A stretch of DNA of 64,000 bases from Lachnospiraceae bacterium. Its GTDB lineage: Bacteria; Bacillota_A; Clostridia; Lachnospirales; Lachnospiraceae. The notes under the pieces were generated by a model. The model saw nothing but the letters and a program-made list of their open reading frames with translations. It was not told where the DNA came from and ran no database searches. The position numbers were made by a program, and so were the translations under genes. Below, in pieces: positions 44,759 through 54,458 of the stretch (positions are counted from its first letter, which is position 1; each line of letters opens with the position of its first letter). The stretch lies in NCBI GenBank assembly GCA_024684065.1, contig JAIKXO010000146.1, positions 42,701-106,700 of the forward strand, read 5' to 3'.

Positions 44759-47700
44759 ATGAAATTATTTGAATATCTTAAGGATAATCCTGTCTCTGCA
44801 GCGGTTCTTTTTACTGACAGGGTTTCAAAGGCAAACGCTTTGATCCGTCAGCTGAATAATGCAGAAAACATAGTCTGCGCTGATCTGACTGTTTCTACCG
44901 TAAGAGATCTTGCAAAGGAGATCGTTACGGCTTACCTGGCTTATCATAATCCGGAGGCAGCATCAAAAATCAGGTTTATAAGCCCAAAAGCCTGTGAATA
45001 TATTCTCATGAATATATTAAGGGATAATGCTTACGCATCCTTCAGGCTGAGTTCTCTGTCTGCGGTTACCGTCAAAGACATAATGAACTGCATGAACGAC
45101 ATCCGGGCAAACGGCCTGACCGAAGAAGGAAAAAGCGCGGATAATCCCAGGCTTAAGGATCTGCTAAGTGTGCTCTCTCTTTTTGAGGGGGAGCTTGACA
45201 GGCGTTCTTTATATGATGATATAAAGTCTGTCGCTGAGGCAGCGGATTATTTACAGGCCGGAGATGTAAGTAAATGGATGTTCGGGCTTGCCGATAAGAA
45301 ATATCTGGTTTTAGCGGGCGATCGCTTCAGCTGCCATGAAAGAGAGTTTATGAGCTGTCTGGCTTCAATATCAGGTAATGAGCTCATCGAGGCTGAATAT
45401 ATTTCCGAATTTACCAAAGCCGGCATTCATTCCGGTTACTGTATATACCGGTCGTATGGAATTGCCAATGAGGTCCGTCTTGCTGCGGATCAGATCTATG
45501 ACAGGAAAAACCATTCCGCTAAGATCCCATACGATTCCGTCAACGTGTATTATTCCGATCCCAAATATATCAACTTTATCAAAGCACAGTTTGATGCTTT
45601 CCATATCCCCTATAAGATCAGGTCCAAAAATCCGCCTACAGAGCTTAATATCATAAGGTTTATGCTGTCATGTCTTGAATGCGCGGAAGATGACATGCTT
45701 TATGCAAAACTGGAAAAGGTCGTTCTGAATCCTCTTGCGACCTTTAAAAACATAAATGAGGATAATGTCGCCTCGAATCCCATCAGGGCTTATTATAATG
45801 CGCTTAGCGCCGGAATAGGATGGGGGCGTGAACGTTATAAGGCTTACATTGATAATGCAGGGGACGGATCGGATCAGTTTTTCATCAGTTTTCTGAAGGA
45901 ATTTATCGGTATATTTGATGAATCCAATTCGTGCTCTCAGATACTTTCAGGGCTCATCGATTTTACAGATAAATTTACATATAAGCAAAATCCGGACAAA
46001 AGGCTTGTTAAGGAGGAGCTTCGGAAGCAGGTAAATAACCTTAAATATGTCGAAGACTCCTCATATGAGATGCCTTATAAGATATCGATAGTAAGGGAAG
46101 TTATCGAGTCACTGATGATCACTGATGATTCTGATGATAATTGTGTCAGTGTCTCTTCGGTGGATGATGCATTAGTCATAGAGCGCCCGGTCAATTATTT
46201 CCTTGGAATGTCTGCCGGTGATTTTTCCGTTGATTCCAAACAGTCGCCAATACTTCTCGATAACGAAAAGACTTTATATATTATGGGAGCGAAAGAGGAG
46301 GGGAGCTCCGTAGAGCTTGCAGGCCGGCGAAACGAAAGGAGGAAGCTTGCGCTTAAAAAGGCGTTATTATGCCTTGAAAATAATAAGTATGAAGACTCCG
46401 GGGCGGTGTTTACCTATATGTCATTCGACACGACGACGCTGCGCGACAGCAGTCCGTCAGTCGTGTTATATGAGATCATGCAGGAGACCGGCTGTAAGGA
46501 GGAAAAGGCGGATGGCTACGAGGCCTGGGAATCATATGTCGGAAGCGATATAAACATTTCAACCTCGGAGCTTAAGGATTCGGTCAGGGACCGCGCCGGA
46601 GATATAGAGAAGGAACGGGAAGAGAAACGCGCAAAGGCCGGCAGAACAGAAGCCTGTGAGGAAGAGACAGGAGAAGTCGTCGATGAAGAAACTGCTTCGG
46701 GTAATATAGAAGAAACTTTTAAAGATAATACAGACCTGGAACTGACGGAAGATGGCAGCAAGGAACCCGAAGGACAGGAGCGAAATATCAGCGCATCCGG
46801 TCTGCAGATCATGCTTGCATGCCCGCTTAAATATTATTACCGGTATGTCTGTCATCTTAAGGATGTCTCACAGATCGTGCCCGAAAGCCATGTGTGGCTC
46901 GGTGCCGCCCAGAAAGGGACGTTTTGCCACAGGGTTATGGAAGGCTATTTCAATGAAGCCATGCCTCCAGCGAAGCAGATAACCGGAGGGATCGATTTTG
47001 ATGTTTTTGACCGGATATTTGATACGGAGCTGGCCAATATCCAGAAAGAGCAGCCATATCCTTCGGAACCGATAAAAAAGCGTGAAGAGGATTACTATAG
47101 AAGGCTGATGATCAATTATCTGGAGCTGGAGCTTAGCCGTTTTATCAAAGACAGGGGTGAAGGCAGACAATGGCAGGTGATAGGCTGCGAGCTCGGATTC
47201 GGAAGAGGATATCTCAATCCTGACGGTGAACTGCTTATCCATGAAGGAAATTACAATGGTGAAAGCTATAAAATGCCGATTGACGGATCTATAGACAGGC
47301 TGGACGGGTATCTTGAAGGAAATGTACTGAAACTGCGTATTGTGGATTACAAAACGGGGAGGCTTTCAGGCAAGAAGGAAGAGATTGCTCTCGGCATTCA
47401 GATACAGCAATATATGTATGCGATGGCAGCCATTGATTTTTTGAGAAGCGATAAAGGAAAGGACAGGCTGACTGAGGTCTTTGGAACTGTTCCGGCTGGA
47501 TATGAATTCGAATCGATCTGCTACTCCTTCCCGTATGAGACTGATCCCTGTGATATACTGGAGACCATAGAAGATGTAAAAAAAATGATATCCGGAGAGC
47601 CGGACCCCGGTAAGATGAAAGTTGATTTTCCCGAGGATATAAACAGGCAGATCGTAAATACGATAACCAGATGGAATGCAGGAGAAACCGATGGAATAGC

Positions 47701-47932
47701 GGAATATATAGAGAAAGAGATAAAAAATAAGATTGACGCCAGATATGAATATCTGTATGAAGAAGCCCTTAAGAAGGCAAGGAAATCCAATCCGAACGCT
47801 GACGAACCTGCATACGACATTAAATTCGGCCAGAAGGAGTTCTGCGAGAAAAATTATTGCGCTTATAAAGATGTGTGTCGTAAATGGGTAGACGTTGCGG
47901 CGATGGATGGCACAGACGAGGAGGATGAATGA
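44759..47932 (+). CDS. addB: ATP-dependent helicase-nuclease subunit B (AddB-like)
   Basis: Nuclease and scaffold subunit of the AddAB double-strand-break repair complex. 1057 residues. The N-terminal two thirds resemble an inactivated UvrD-like module; no Walker A is visible at the start (AAVLFTDRVSKANALIRQL). From about residue 680 comes the RecB-type nuclease: ASGLQIMLACPLKYYYRYVC, KGTFCHRVMEGYF, GSIDRLDGYLEGN, and RIVDYKTGRLSGKKEE with catalytic Asp and Lys. The C-terminal CEKNYCAYKDVC together with the earlier ACP cysteine forms the AddB 4Fe-4S site. addA overlaps by 4 bp. Confidence 0.9.
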   Translation: MKLFEYLKDNPVSAAVLFTDRVSKANALIRQLNNAENIVCADLTVSTVRDLAKEIVTAYLAYHNPEAASKIRFISPKACEYILMNILRDNAYASFRLSSLSAVTVKDIMNCMNDIRANGLTEEGKSADNPRLKDLLSVLSLFEGELDRRSLYDDIKSVAEAADYLQAGDVSKWMFGLADKKYLVLAGDRFSCHEREFMSCLASISGNELIEAEYISEFTKAGIHSGYCIYRSYGIANEVRLAADQIYDRKNHSAKIPYDSVNVYYSDPKYINFIKAQFDAFHIPYKIRSKNPPTELNIIRFMLSCLECAEDDMLYAKLEKVVLNPLATFKNINEDNVASNPIRAYYNALSAGIGWGRERYKAYIDNAGDGSDQFFISFLKEFIGIFDESNSCSQILSGLIDFTDKFTYKQNPDKRLVKEELRKQVNNLKYVEDSSYEMPYKISIVREVIESLMITDDSDDNCVSVSSVDDALVIERPVNYFLGMSAGDFSVDSKQSPILLDNEKTLYIMGAKEEGSSVELAGRRNERRKLALKKALLCLENNKYEDSGAVFTYMSFDTTTLRDSSPSVVLYEIMQETGCKEEKADGYEAWESYVGSDINISTSELKDSVRDRAGDIEKEREEKRAKAGRTEACEEETGEVVDEETASGNIEETFKDNTDLELTEDGSKEPEGQERNISASGLQIMLACPLKYYYRYVCHLKDVSQIVPESHVWLGAAQKGTFCHRVMEGYFNEAMPPAKQITGGIDFDVFDRIFDTELANIQKEQPYPSEPIKKREEDYYRRLMINYLELELSRFIKDRGEGRQWQVIGCELGFGRGYLNPDGELLIHEGNYNGESYKMPIDGSIDRLDGYLEGNVLKLRIVDYKTGRLSGKKEEIALGIQIQQYMYAMAAIDFLRSDKGKDRLTEVFGTVPAGYEFESICYSFPYETDPCDILETIEDVKKMISGEPDPGKMKVDFPEDINRQIVNTITRWNAGETDGIAEYIEKEIKNKIDARYEYLYEEALKKARKSNPNADEPAYDIKFGQKEFCEKNYCAYKDVCRKWVDVAAMDGTDEEDE

Positions 47933-50900
47933 TCATGAATTCACAGGGAATGAATGAAGATGATATGAGGCGTGAGATTGAGAGCGATCTTTCTCTTAAC
48001 ATGTTTGTGGAAGCCGGAGCCGGTGCGGGAAAGACAACCCTTATCGTAAGGCGTATAGTCAATATGTTAAAAGGCGATTATGAGCCGTCCGAAATCGTTG
48101 CGATCACGTTTACCAATAAAGCCGCGGAGGAGCTTCGGGGGAGGATCATAAGCGAAGTAAAGGCTGCCGGCCTTACTGACAAACTATACCGTCTGGATGA
48201 GATGAATATCTCTACCATTCACAGCTTCTGCAATGTGCTTCTTAAGGAACAGAGCGTTGCAGCCGGCCTTCCGCAGGATCTTGTCCTGATACAGGATGAG
48301 GAAGAGAGGAAGTTCAAAAAGGGATATCTTAATGACTATCTCAGGACTCTTTCGAAAGCTGACTGGGATCAGATTGAAAAGGATAAGGACGTAAACGAAG
48401 ACAGAAGGCAGATAAGGAATTACATTGAGGAACTGTTCATGTCTGTCTGCGATCTTGCGTCCGAGGTAAAGACAGTTTTCCCCAGAACGCTTCCCGCAGA
48501 AGCTTTTGAGGATGCGCTGAAGCGCCTTATAAAGGGTGACAAAACATCCATGATCCCCGGTCTTTCGGACAAAATCATATTAGCGGCATCTTCATGCCTG
48601 GATCCTTTAAAGAATACCGGGGACAAAAAGGAGACTTTCATAACTGTTGATGACGTGGTACAGGCCGCGGACGGAAAATTAGTTTCGGATAAAGCCAAAG
48701 GAATAACAGACGAACTCAAAAAAGGCATCAATTGTGATATCGATTCCATTTCCGGCCTGTTTGCATCTTCGGGAGTTTTCTTCAAAAAAACGGTGCCTGT
48801 AAGATATGATAAAAAAAGGATAGATGAGGCAAATAAAGAATTAAAGGAATTTATAGATGATGTTTTTCTTCCTTATAAGGATCTGCATGATCTCAGCGGA
48901 TCCAAAACCAGGGATCAGGCCGGCAATGTGATCGAACTGTCATTCAGCGAAGCGGTTGAAAACGGTGCAAGGATGGAGAGACATTTCAGGACCCTTGTGT
49001 CATATGCCGAAAAAGCCAGGGCATATTATCACGAAAACCGTCCCAAAGGCATCATAACAAACGATAAGCTTCTCGAGCTTACAAGAGACCTGATACTCGG
49101 AGATAACACGGCGCCGCTTGAGTATTTTCAGGGCAGGTACAGGACTTTCTTCGTGGATGAATTTCAGGATACCGACAGTATTCAGGCGGATTTCATATAC
49201 CGGCTTGCGGGCGATCTTAAAGACAGAAAAAAGCTCAGGGAAGGAGCTCTTTTCGTGGTCGGAGATCCCAAGCAGTCTATCTACAGGTTCAGGGGTGCTG
49301 AGCCCGAAGTATATTTCCGTATCAGGGAAGAAATGGAAAAACTCGATAATGCAAGGACCTATGAACTGTCAAAAAACTTCCGTTCAAACAAGGAAATCAT
49401 CGAATGGGTAAATGACAGGTTTACGAAATCGGATCCTTATTACCATATCGTTAATACGGTGCCGGAAGGAATGGGAAAATATTCCTATAAGCCGATGAAT
49501 TGGATCAATCAGACAGCATCCTCTTCCAAAGGAGTGTTGTTATCCGGAGTATACAGATATGACAATCCGGACAATGAAATGAGCAGGGATGGCGGAAAAA
49601 CGTTTGAGTATACGGTTTGTGACACGGATACGGATGTAAACAACCTTATCAAGGTGATAACGGAGCTTACCTCTAAGGAAGATGACGGCACGGCAAAGTA
49701 TGAGATCACGAGATATGAAAAACAGGGGGATGGGAGCTATGCTCCTTATGCGGATGGAATTAAGCTCAGTGATTTTCTCATTATAAGCCCGGTCACGACT
49801 CAGATGGATAAGTATGTTATGGCTCTCAAGAGTTATGGCATCCCGGTAATCCTCGACGGAAGGGAATCGCTTGTAAGGGATAAGGCGTTAAATGTATTTA
49901 CAAGGATATATAAATATCTTATAAATCCGAGAAATCCGTTTTACAGGACGGGCGCCGCCGAAGCTATAAGGGAGAGCGCGAACTGGGAAAGCGAGGAAGA
50001 ACTTGCCCGGTATACCGACGGGATACTCGACTGTCTCTATGCCGACTGCCGGCACATGTCCCCGTATGGAAAAGCCCAGTATCTGGAGAGCCAGACCTCG
50101 GTGATCTTTGATAAGGATAAGGATATTTCCGCCATAGACATACTTGCGGCAAGGACCCATATAAGACAGATGCTTGAGGATGTAAACGTTAATGTTACCG
50201 GTACCGGCGAAGACATCATAGAGGAGATGAACAGTTATATCGAGAGCGGTCTGGAGCATGAAATGTCTCTCAGAGAAATTCCGGAGGCCGTAAGATTCAT
50301 GAACCTGCATAAGGCAAAGGGCCTTGAGGGAAACATAGTGATATTGCTTGACCGCCATGGCAGGAAGAAATCCCAGCCCGTATCCATGCGTACAGGAAAT
50401 GAATACTATCCCGGTGTAAAGCCTTTTTATGGCAGGGGATGGTCTTCGATATCCGGGAACAGTAAGTACACCGATAAATATGAAGAAGACGAGACATCAG
50501 AATTCCACCGCCTGGAGTACGTTGCGCTGACACGGGCAAAACAGGTTGCTATCTTCCTTGATGTGATATCGGACGGGAAAAAGTACATGCGCAGGCTGTT
50601 CGCGCAATGCGCGCTAAGAGGCGGGAAAAAGGCCGATAACAATTACAGCTACGATATCAGGGAATCTAAGCAGATATTTGATACGAAGGCTGTCTGTATG
50701 CCGCAAAAGCCGACGCTTAAAACTGTTGATTATAAGATCATTGATGATGACTACCCTGCGGCCCGGGAAGAGAAGTTAATGGATCCGGTCTCGTATATCA
50801 GGATCAATCCGAGCAAGCTGGAAAAGGGATCGTCGCCGAGCAAAAATAAAGTGCGGGATGAAGCCGTTAAAGCCGGAGCCAGAAGGGAAGACGAATATAG

Positions 50901-51546
50901 TAAAGATCTCGAGCGGCCTGTAGGCAATCTTCTCGGGAATGCCCTGCATAACGCAATGGAGCTTATTGTCGACGGACTGATGCAAAGAAGGAAGGGAAAC
51001 GTTCTTTACGGGAATGATACGGAAGAGCTTGTAAGCTACTGCAGCCGCCGTGCGGTTATGAACCTTGCCAGATCCTGTGAGGAAAAAGGGGAGTTTGAGG
51101 ATAGTGATAAATACGAAAGGTTCATCACTGCCTGCGGGAAAGCATATGTCAGTTGGCTCTTTGATACCTCTCAGGGTGAATCCATTATCGAAAGAGTTGA
51201 GACAGCATATACGGAACTCCCTTTTTCCTACAGCGTTGATACAGAGGGAAGAAAAGAATGGCATAACGGATCTGCCGACCTGATCTTCAAAAACAAGGAC
51301 GGAAGCTATACCCTGATAGATTATAAATCTGATAACGATTACCTGGTTTCCGAGGATATCATGCATAAAGCTTTTGATGAAAAATATTCTCCCCAGCTTA
51401 ATGAATACAAAAACATTATACAGAAGCTGTTTAACGTAACGCCTGATAGGATACAGACCGGGATCATCTCGTTTTCGCAGAAGGATGAAAACGGGAGTCT
51501 TCTTTCAGACGATGCTGTCCGGATCAGGTATACACTTTTTGAGTGA
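47929..51546 (+). CDS. addA: ATP-dependent helicase-nuclease subunit A
   Basis: UvrD/RecB-family 3'-5' helicase with C-terminal nuclease, partner of AddB in end resection. 1205 residues. Walker A FVEAGAGAGKTTLIVRRIVNML, motif Ia AITFTNKAAEELRGRI, the DEFQDTD Walker B, VGDPKQSIYRFRGAE, and late motifs MNLHKAKGLEGNIVIL and EYVALTRAKQVAIFLD are intact. The nuclease domain near the C-terminus has LIDYKSDNDYL. The first ATG overlaps the addB stop; ATG at 47935 is the alternative. Its last 42 bp overlap the convergent WYL gene. Confidence 0.94.
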   Translation: MIMNSQGMNEDDMRREIESDLSLNMFVEAGAGAGKTTLIVRRIVNMLKGDYEPSEIVAITFTNKAAEELRGRIISEVKAAGLTDKLYRLDEMNISTIHSFCNVLLKEQSVAAGLPQDLVLIQDEEERKFKKGYLNDYLRTLSKADWDQIEKDKDVNEDRRQIRNYIEELFMSVCDLASEVKTVFPRTLPAEAFEDALKRLIKGDKTSMIPGLSDKIILAASSCLDPLKNTGDKKETFITVDDVVQAADGKLVSDKAKGITDELKKGINCDIDSISGLFASSGVFFKKTVPVRYDKKRIDEANKELKEFIDDVFLPYKDLHDLSGSKTRDQAGNVIELSFSEAVENGARMERHFRTLVSYAEKARAYYHENRPKGIITNDKLLELTRDLILGDNTAPLEYFQGRYRTFFVDEFQDTDSIQADFIYRLAGDLKDRKKLREGALFVVGDPKQSIYRFRGAEPEVYFRIREEMEKLDNARTYELSKNFRSNKEIIEWVNDRFTKSDPYYHIVNTVPEGMGKYSYKPMNWINQTASSSKGVLLSGVYRYDNPDNEMSRDGGKTFEYTVCDTDTDVNNLIKVITELTSKEDDGTAKYEITRYEKQGDGSYAPYADGIKLSDFLIISPVTTQMDKYVMALKSYGIPVILDGRESLVRDKALNVFTRIYKYLINPRNPFYRTGAAEAIRESANWESEEELARYTDGILDCLYADCRHMSPYGKAQYLESQTSVIFDKDKDISAIDILAARTHIRQMLEDVNVNVTGTGEDIIEEMNSYIESGLEHEMSLREIPEAVRFMNLHKAKGLEGNIVILLDRHGRKKSQPVSMRTGNEYYPGVKPFYGRGWSSISGNSKYTDKYEEDETSEFHRLEYVALTRAKQVAIFLDVISDGKKYMRRLFAQCALRGGKKADNNYSYDIRESKQIFDTKAVCMPQKPTLKTVDYKIIDDDYPAAREEKLMDPVSYIRINPSKLEKGSSPSKNKVRDEAVKAGARREDEYSKDLERPVGNLLGNALHNAMELIVDGLMQRRKGNVLYGNDTEELVSYCSRRAVMNLARSCEEKGEFEDSDKYERFITACGKAYVSWLFDTSQGESIIERVETAYTELPFSYSVDTEGRKEWHNGSADLIFKNKDGSYTLIDYKSDNDYLVSEDIMHKAFDEKYSPQLNEYKNIIQKLFNVTPDRIQTGIISFSQKDENGSLLSDDAVRIRYTLFE

Positions 51547-52851
51547 AGCGGAAACCTCCCTGACCAGGTTTTCGGGAGATAAAAGCTTCAGGACATGCGC
51601 GTGAGCCAGTGCATAGTTTTTTGCATTGTCGTACTGCACTCTGCGGACTGTGGCCTTAAGATAATGGTCATTTCCGGGAGCACCTTCGTGCGGATCTGTT
51701 GATTCGGACAGGGATATATTGGTCCCGAAACTGTCCACAATGACCTGAAGATTTTTGGATGTACATTCAAAGGTAACATCGATCAGGTTCTCTTCCTGTG
51801 AATAGATCATCTGGGGAAAGGTATTTGCATAGACGACAGAATCAAATACCAGGCGCCCCTTTTTATTCTTTCTAAAGTATCTGCTGAGTGTTTCCGGTGT
51901 TTTCTGCCGGTTTGCTTCAATGAGGTCACCGTTTTTTGTCTGTACCGAATGAATTCTTACTTTTATGATCCTGTCCACTCTTAAGTGGGCAGGATTTTTA
52001 TGATTGTGATGGGTCGCTACAAGGTAGTATTCGCCGTCATTCCAAAGGAGGGCGTAGGGGTTCAGGATATAGGGACTGTCTGTATTTCTTTCTTTAAAGG
52101 TGACTCTTCCCGTTGCATCCTTTATGTCATAGCTCCCATATATCACTTCGATCTGTTTTTTTCTGTCTATCGCGTCATATATAACCTGTGTATTTCTGAG
52201 CATTACGGATGAGGAGCCGGGGATATCCGAAATTTTTGAAGGATGCGGCCTTGCCGGCAGGCTTTCAATGTCCGTAAAAAGACTGCTTCTGTTTTCTTCC
52301 CATTCGCTAAGACCGGCATTAAACAAGGGCTGAAGCACCTCAAGGCGGGAAAGGAGATAATTCTTTTCCGCTCCGGAAAGATAGCGGCTGCTGTTTATCG
52401 CGCCGTACACAAGATCCATATCCGAACGGGACAGAAGCGGTTCAAAGTAGTAGCGCCTCTGGGAACCGCTGCCTTTCAGGTTTTTTCCTTTATATATACC
52501 GTCAGCCTCGCGGCTTTTTATGGTTCCTCCGAAAGTTACGGAAAACAAAGTGCTTAGCTTTTTGATAAGCTTATCGTCAATGACTGATAATGCCATGATA
52601 TCCTCTAACTTGTTTCCCGTTGTCTTTGAATTGAAAAAACTCTTATCACTGTCAGGGTGGGGAACGATGCCTGACAGCTTTTCCGCGATCGCAGAGCATG
52701 ACATGGCATGGTCTTCATCTGTTGAGATCATAAGAGCGTAGTATATGAGCGGGATCTCGAACTGCTTTATGAGATTTCTTAAGTCATTATCCGTTAACAG
52801 AGCTTCTGGAGCCTTTCTGCCTGCCGGGGATCTGTCGGTTTCGGTGATCAT
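51505..52851 (-). CDS. WYL-domain transcriptional regulator
   Basis: 448 residues. An N-terminal about 170-residue region (DNDLRNLIKQFEIPLIYYALMIST ... MSCSAIAEKLSGIV) probably includes a winged helix. The WYL domain follows at about residues 235-350 (KKQIEVIYGSYD ... SPYILNPYALLWNDGEYYLVATHHNHKNPAHLRVDRI), and a C-terminal WCX-like part (LIDVTFECTSKNLQVIVDSFG). The usual W-Y-L is seen as YALLWNDGEYYLVA. WYL proteins often bind nucleic acids or nucleotides and control defence or DNA-damage genes. It is convergent with addA and divergent from the cluster starting at 53103. A family B repeat provides AGGAGG. Confidence 0.88.
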   Translation of the reverse strand: MITETDRSPAGRKAPEALLTDNDLRNLIKQFEIPLIYYALMISTDEDHAMSCSAIAEKLSGIVPHPDSDKSFFNSKTTGNKLEDIMALSVIDDKLIKKLSTLFSVTFGGTIKSREADGIYKGKNLKGSGSQRRYYFEPLLSRSDMDLVYGAINSSRYLSGAEKNYLLSRLEVLQPLFNAGLSEWEENRSSLFTDIESLPARPHPSKISDIPGSSSVMLRNTQVIYDAIDRKKQIEVIYGSYDIKDATGRVTFKERNTDSPYILNPYALLWNDGEYYLVATHHNHKNPAHLRVDRIIKVRIHSVQTKNGDLIEANRQKTPETLSRYFRKNKKGRLVFDSVVYANTFPQMIYSQEENLIDVTFECTSKNLQVIVDSFGTNISLSESTDPHEGAPGNDHYLKATVRRVQYDNAKNYALAHAHVLKLLSPENLVREVSASLKKCIPDPDSIV

Positions 52852-52859
52852 GAGTAATT

Positions 52860-52905
52860 CCTCCTCTATTGAAAGGGGTTTTTGCCCCTGAAATATCTGA
52901 CATAC
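52860..52905 (-). repeat. Family B leader repeat before the WYL gene
   Basis: On the minus strand: GTATGTCAGATATTTCAGGGG, loop CAAAA, ACCCCTTTCAATAGAGGAGG, directly upstream of the WYL ATG with 8-nt spacing. Upstream CTGACGGGGGTATGTCAG can form a further stem, and TCCTC near 52922 could pair with the Shine-Dalgarno, so translational control is possible. Confidence 0.72.
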
Positions 52906-53001
52906 CCCCGTCAGAGTCGAGGACTCCTTAGAAAATCAGGGATAGGATTTCATACCGGGGTGTTTTTTCATTTCGTAAATTATACCGCCGATATCACACT
53001 G

Positions 53002-53030
53002 ATTATACTAAAAAAGGACAAATCTGTCAT
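53002..53030 (-). promoter_or_regulatory. WYL gene promoter overlapped by a palindromic site
   Basis: Minus strand: ATGACA (53030-53025), 17-bp spacer, TATAAT (53007-53002). On the plus strand the -35 and spacer contain AAAAAAGGACAAATCTGTC (53010-53028), an imperfect palindrome nearly identical to the sequence at 57235-57253 ahead of clpP. It is a candidate operator for the WYL protein. No equally good plus-strand promoter was found for the divergent cluster. Confidence 0.55.
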
Positions 53031-53102
53031 TTTCTTTTACTGCCTGAGATTTATGATAAGTTCATAGTTAGCAAACGGAGATTATCAAACGGAGATTTTA
53101 AG

Positions 53103-54458
53103 ATGGAAGAAGAGAGCTTAAGCGATATTAAGAATTATCTGAGAAAAGTAAAAGCCGATGATGTCCCGAATTTCCTTAGCTGTAATGTGCAAAAACCAGA
53201 GGAGCTCTGTGGGATCGTAAAAAGGCTGATACCTGAAGCTGAGGAAAATAAAGGGTTAGTCATACAATCCGACTGTATTTCCATGGCGATGATACTCGGC
53301 GAATATGAGGCGGCTGAAAGGCTGGTCGGTGAGCTTCAGAATATAAACCTGCATATCTCCTCCACGGCCGTCAGGTTTCTGTCTGAGCCGGAAAGTGTGC
53401 ATATTTCATTTGCAAACCTGCTCTATTCGGAAAACATGGATGTACCGCAGAAGCTCAGGTTTTCGATACTTGAAAAACTGAACAGGGATATGTTTTATGG
53501 CGCCGTATCGGGCGGAGGACTGATCGATATCAACGATATCCGGGGGATCGACAGGTCCTGTGTACAGAAAAAGCTGGTAAATGATTACTTCAGGCATCCG
53601 GAGTATTTCGAATATCATGATGATCAGGGAAGGATATATGAAATCCCTGCGGCATGCTTTTTGATGAAGCTGTATAAAAATGATCCTGTTAAGCTCAGAC
53701 GGCTGATGTCCGAAAGGATCGAGATTACGGAAGAAGACTATACCGACCGGAAACCGGAATATATCAGAATTGATATAAGGATGCTCATAAAGGCATATGA
53801 ATATGAGTGGATGAAGCAGTACAGGGCAAAACTGTATACACTGTTTATCACCGTATATAGCTTTATCGAGAAGGCATGCGAGGATAATATGTATTATTTT
53901 GTGTTTCCGGAAGAAATGGAAAAAATACGGCAGATAAGATCAGAGCTTGCCGGGTATATAAGCAGTCTGTCGATAGATGAAGATGATTATTTAAATAGTA
54001 TTGAAATGACAAAGAAGATCGGCATGTCGGCAACAGTAAACAGTTATGCTTTCGGAGAAGCCCTGCTCGGGCATAAACCAAAGCTTATCATCGGTCCGAA
54101 AGGGGGATACAGTCCGGAATCATTTTTTGGTTTTTGTGCAGAGATTGAAGACGGTGAAGACGATAATGATGTTAAAAATAACAGAAAAAAGTGCCGTCTG
54201 ATCAGGCTTGCTGAGAGCATAAGCGGTATAGAATACCGGATCGGGGACGGGACAGACCTAAAAAAGGAAATAGCGGCTTTTCTTATAATAAATGCAAAGA
54301 TCCTGAGGGAATCCTTTATTGTCTTTGCTGAAAAGGGCCTTATCCCGGACGCGCATATCGACTATGTGACAAGGAGAACCAACAGCCATCCGAACTGCGC
54401 ATACATGGTACCGGTCCTTATCATGCAGAAATATGGGAGGCTTAAGAGTGATGCATAA
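53103..54458 (+). CDS. Unrecognised protein, first gene of the VWA/MoxR/ClpP cluster
   Basis: 451 residues, soluble, mostly helical by composition, no signal peptide or membrane segment. I recognise no family. Visible parts: an N-terminal helical region with acidic character, a central block with many Tyr/Arg/Lys (YIRIDIRMLIKAYEYEWMKQYRAKLYTLF), a glycine loop (LIIGPKGGYSPESFFGF) and a short very acidic loop (EDGEDDNDVKNN). ATG with CGGAG upstream. It overlaps the VWA gene by 8 bp, so the two are probably coupled. In vWA-MoxR modules a third, variable protein often serves as adaptor or effector; that role here is only inferred. Confidence 0.6.
   Translation: MEEESLSDIKNYLRKVKADDVPNFLSCNVQKPEELCGIVKRLIPEAEENKGLVIQSDCISMAMILGEYEAAERLVGELQNINLHISSTAVRFLSEPESVHISFANLLYSENMDVPQKLRFSILEKLNRDMFYGAVSGGGLIDINDIRGIDRSCVQKKLVNDYFRHPEYFEYHDDQGRIYEIPAACFLMKLYKNDPVKLRRLMSERIEITEEDYTDRKPEYIRIDIRMLIKAYEYEWMKQYRAKLYTLFITVYSFIEKACEDNMYYFVFPEEMEKIRQIRSELAGYISSLSIDEDDYLNSIEMTKKIGMSATVNSYAFGEALLGHKPKLIIGPKGGYSPESFFGFCAEIEDGEDDNDVKNNRKKCRLIRLAESISGIEYRIGDGTDLKKEIAAFLIINAKILRESFIVFAEKGLIPDAHIDYVTRRTNSHPNCAYMVPVLIMQKYGRLKSDA

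Noticed and set aside
53103..54458. Assigning the 451-residue protein to a named vWA-MoxR partner family
   Set aside because: I could not identify any family motif by eye; position alone is not enough.
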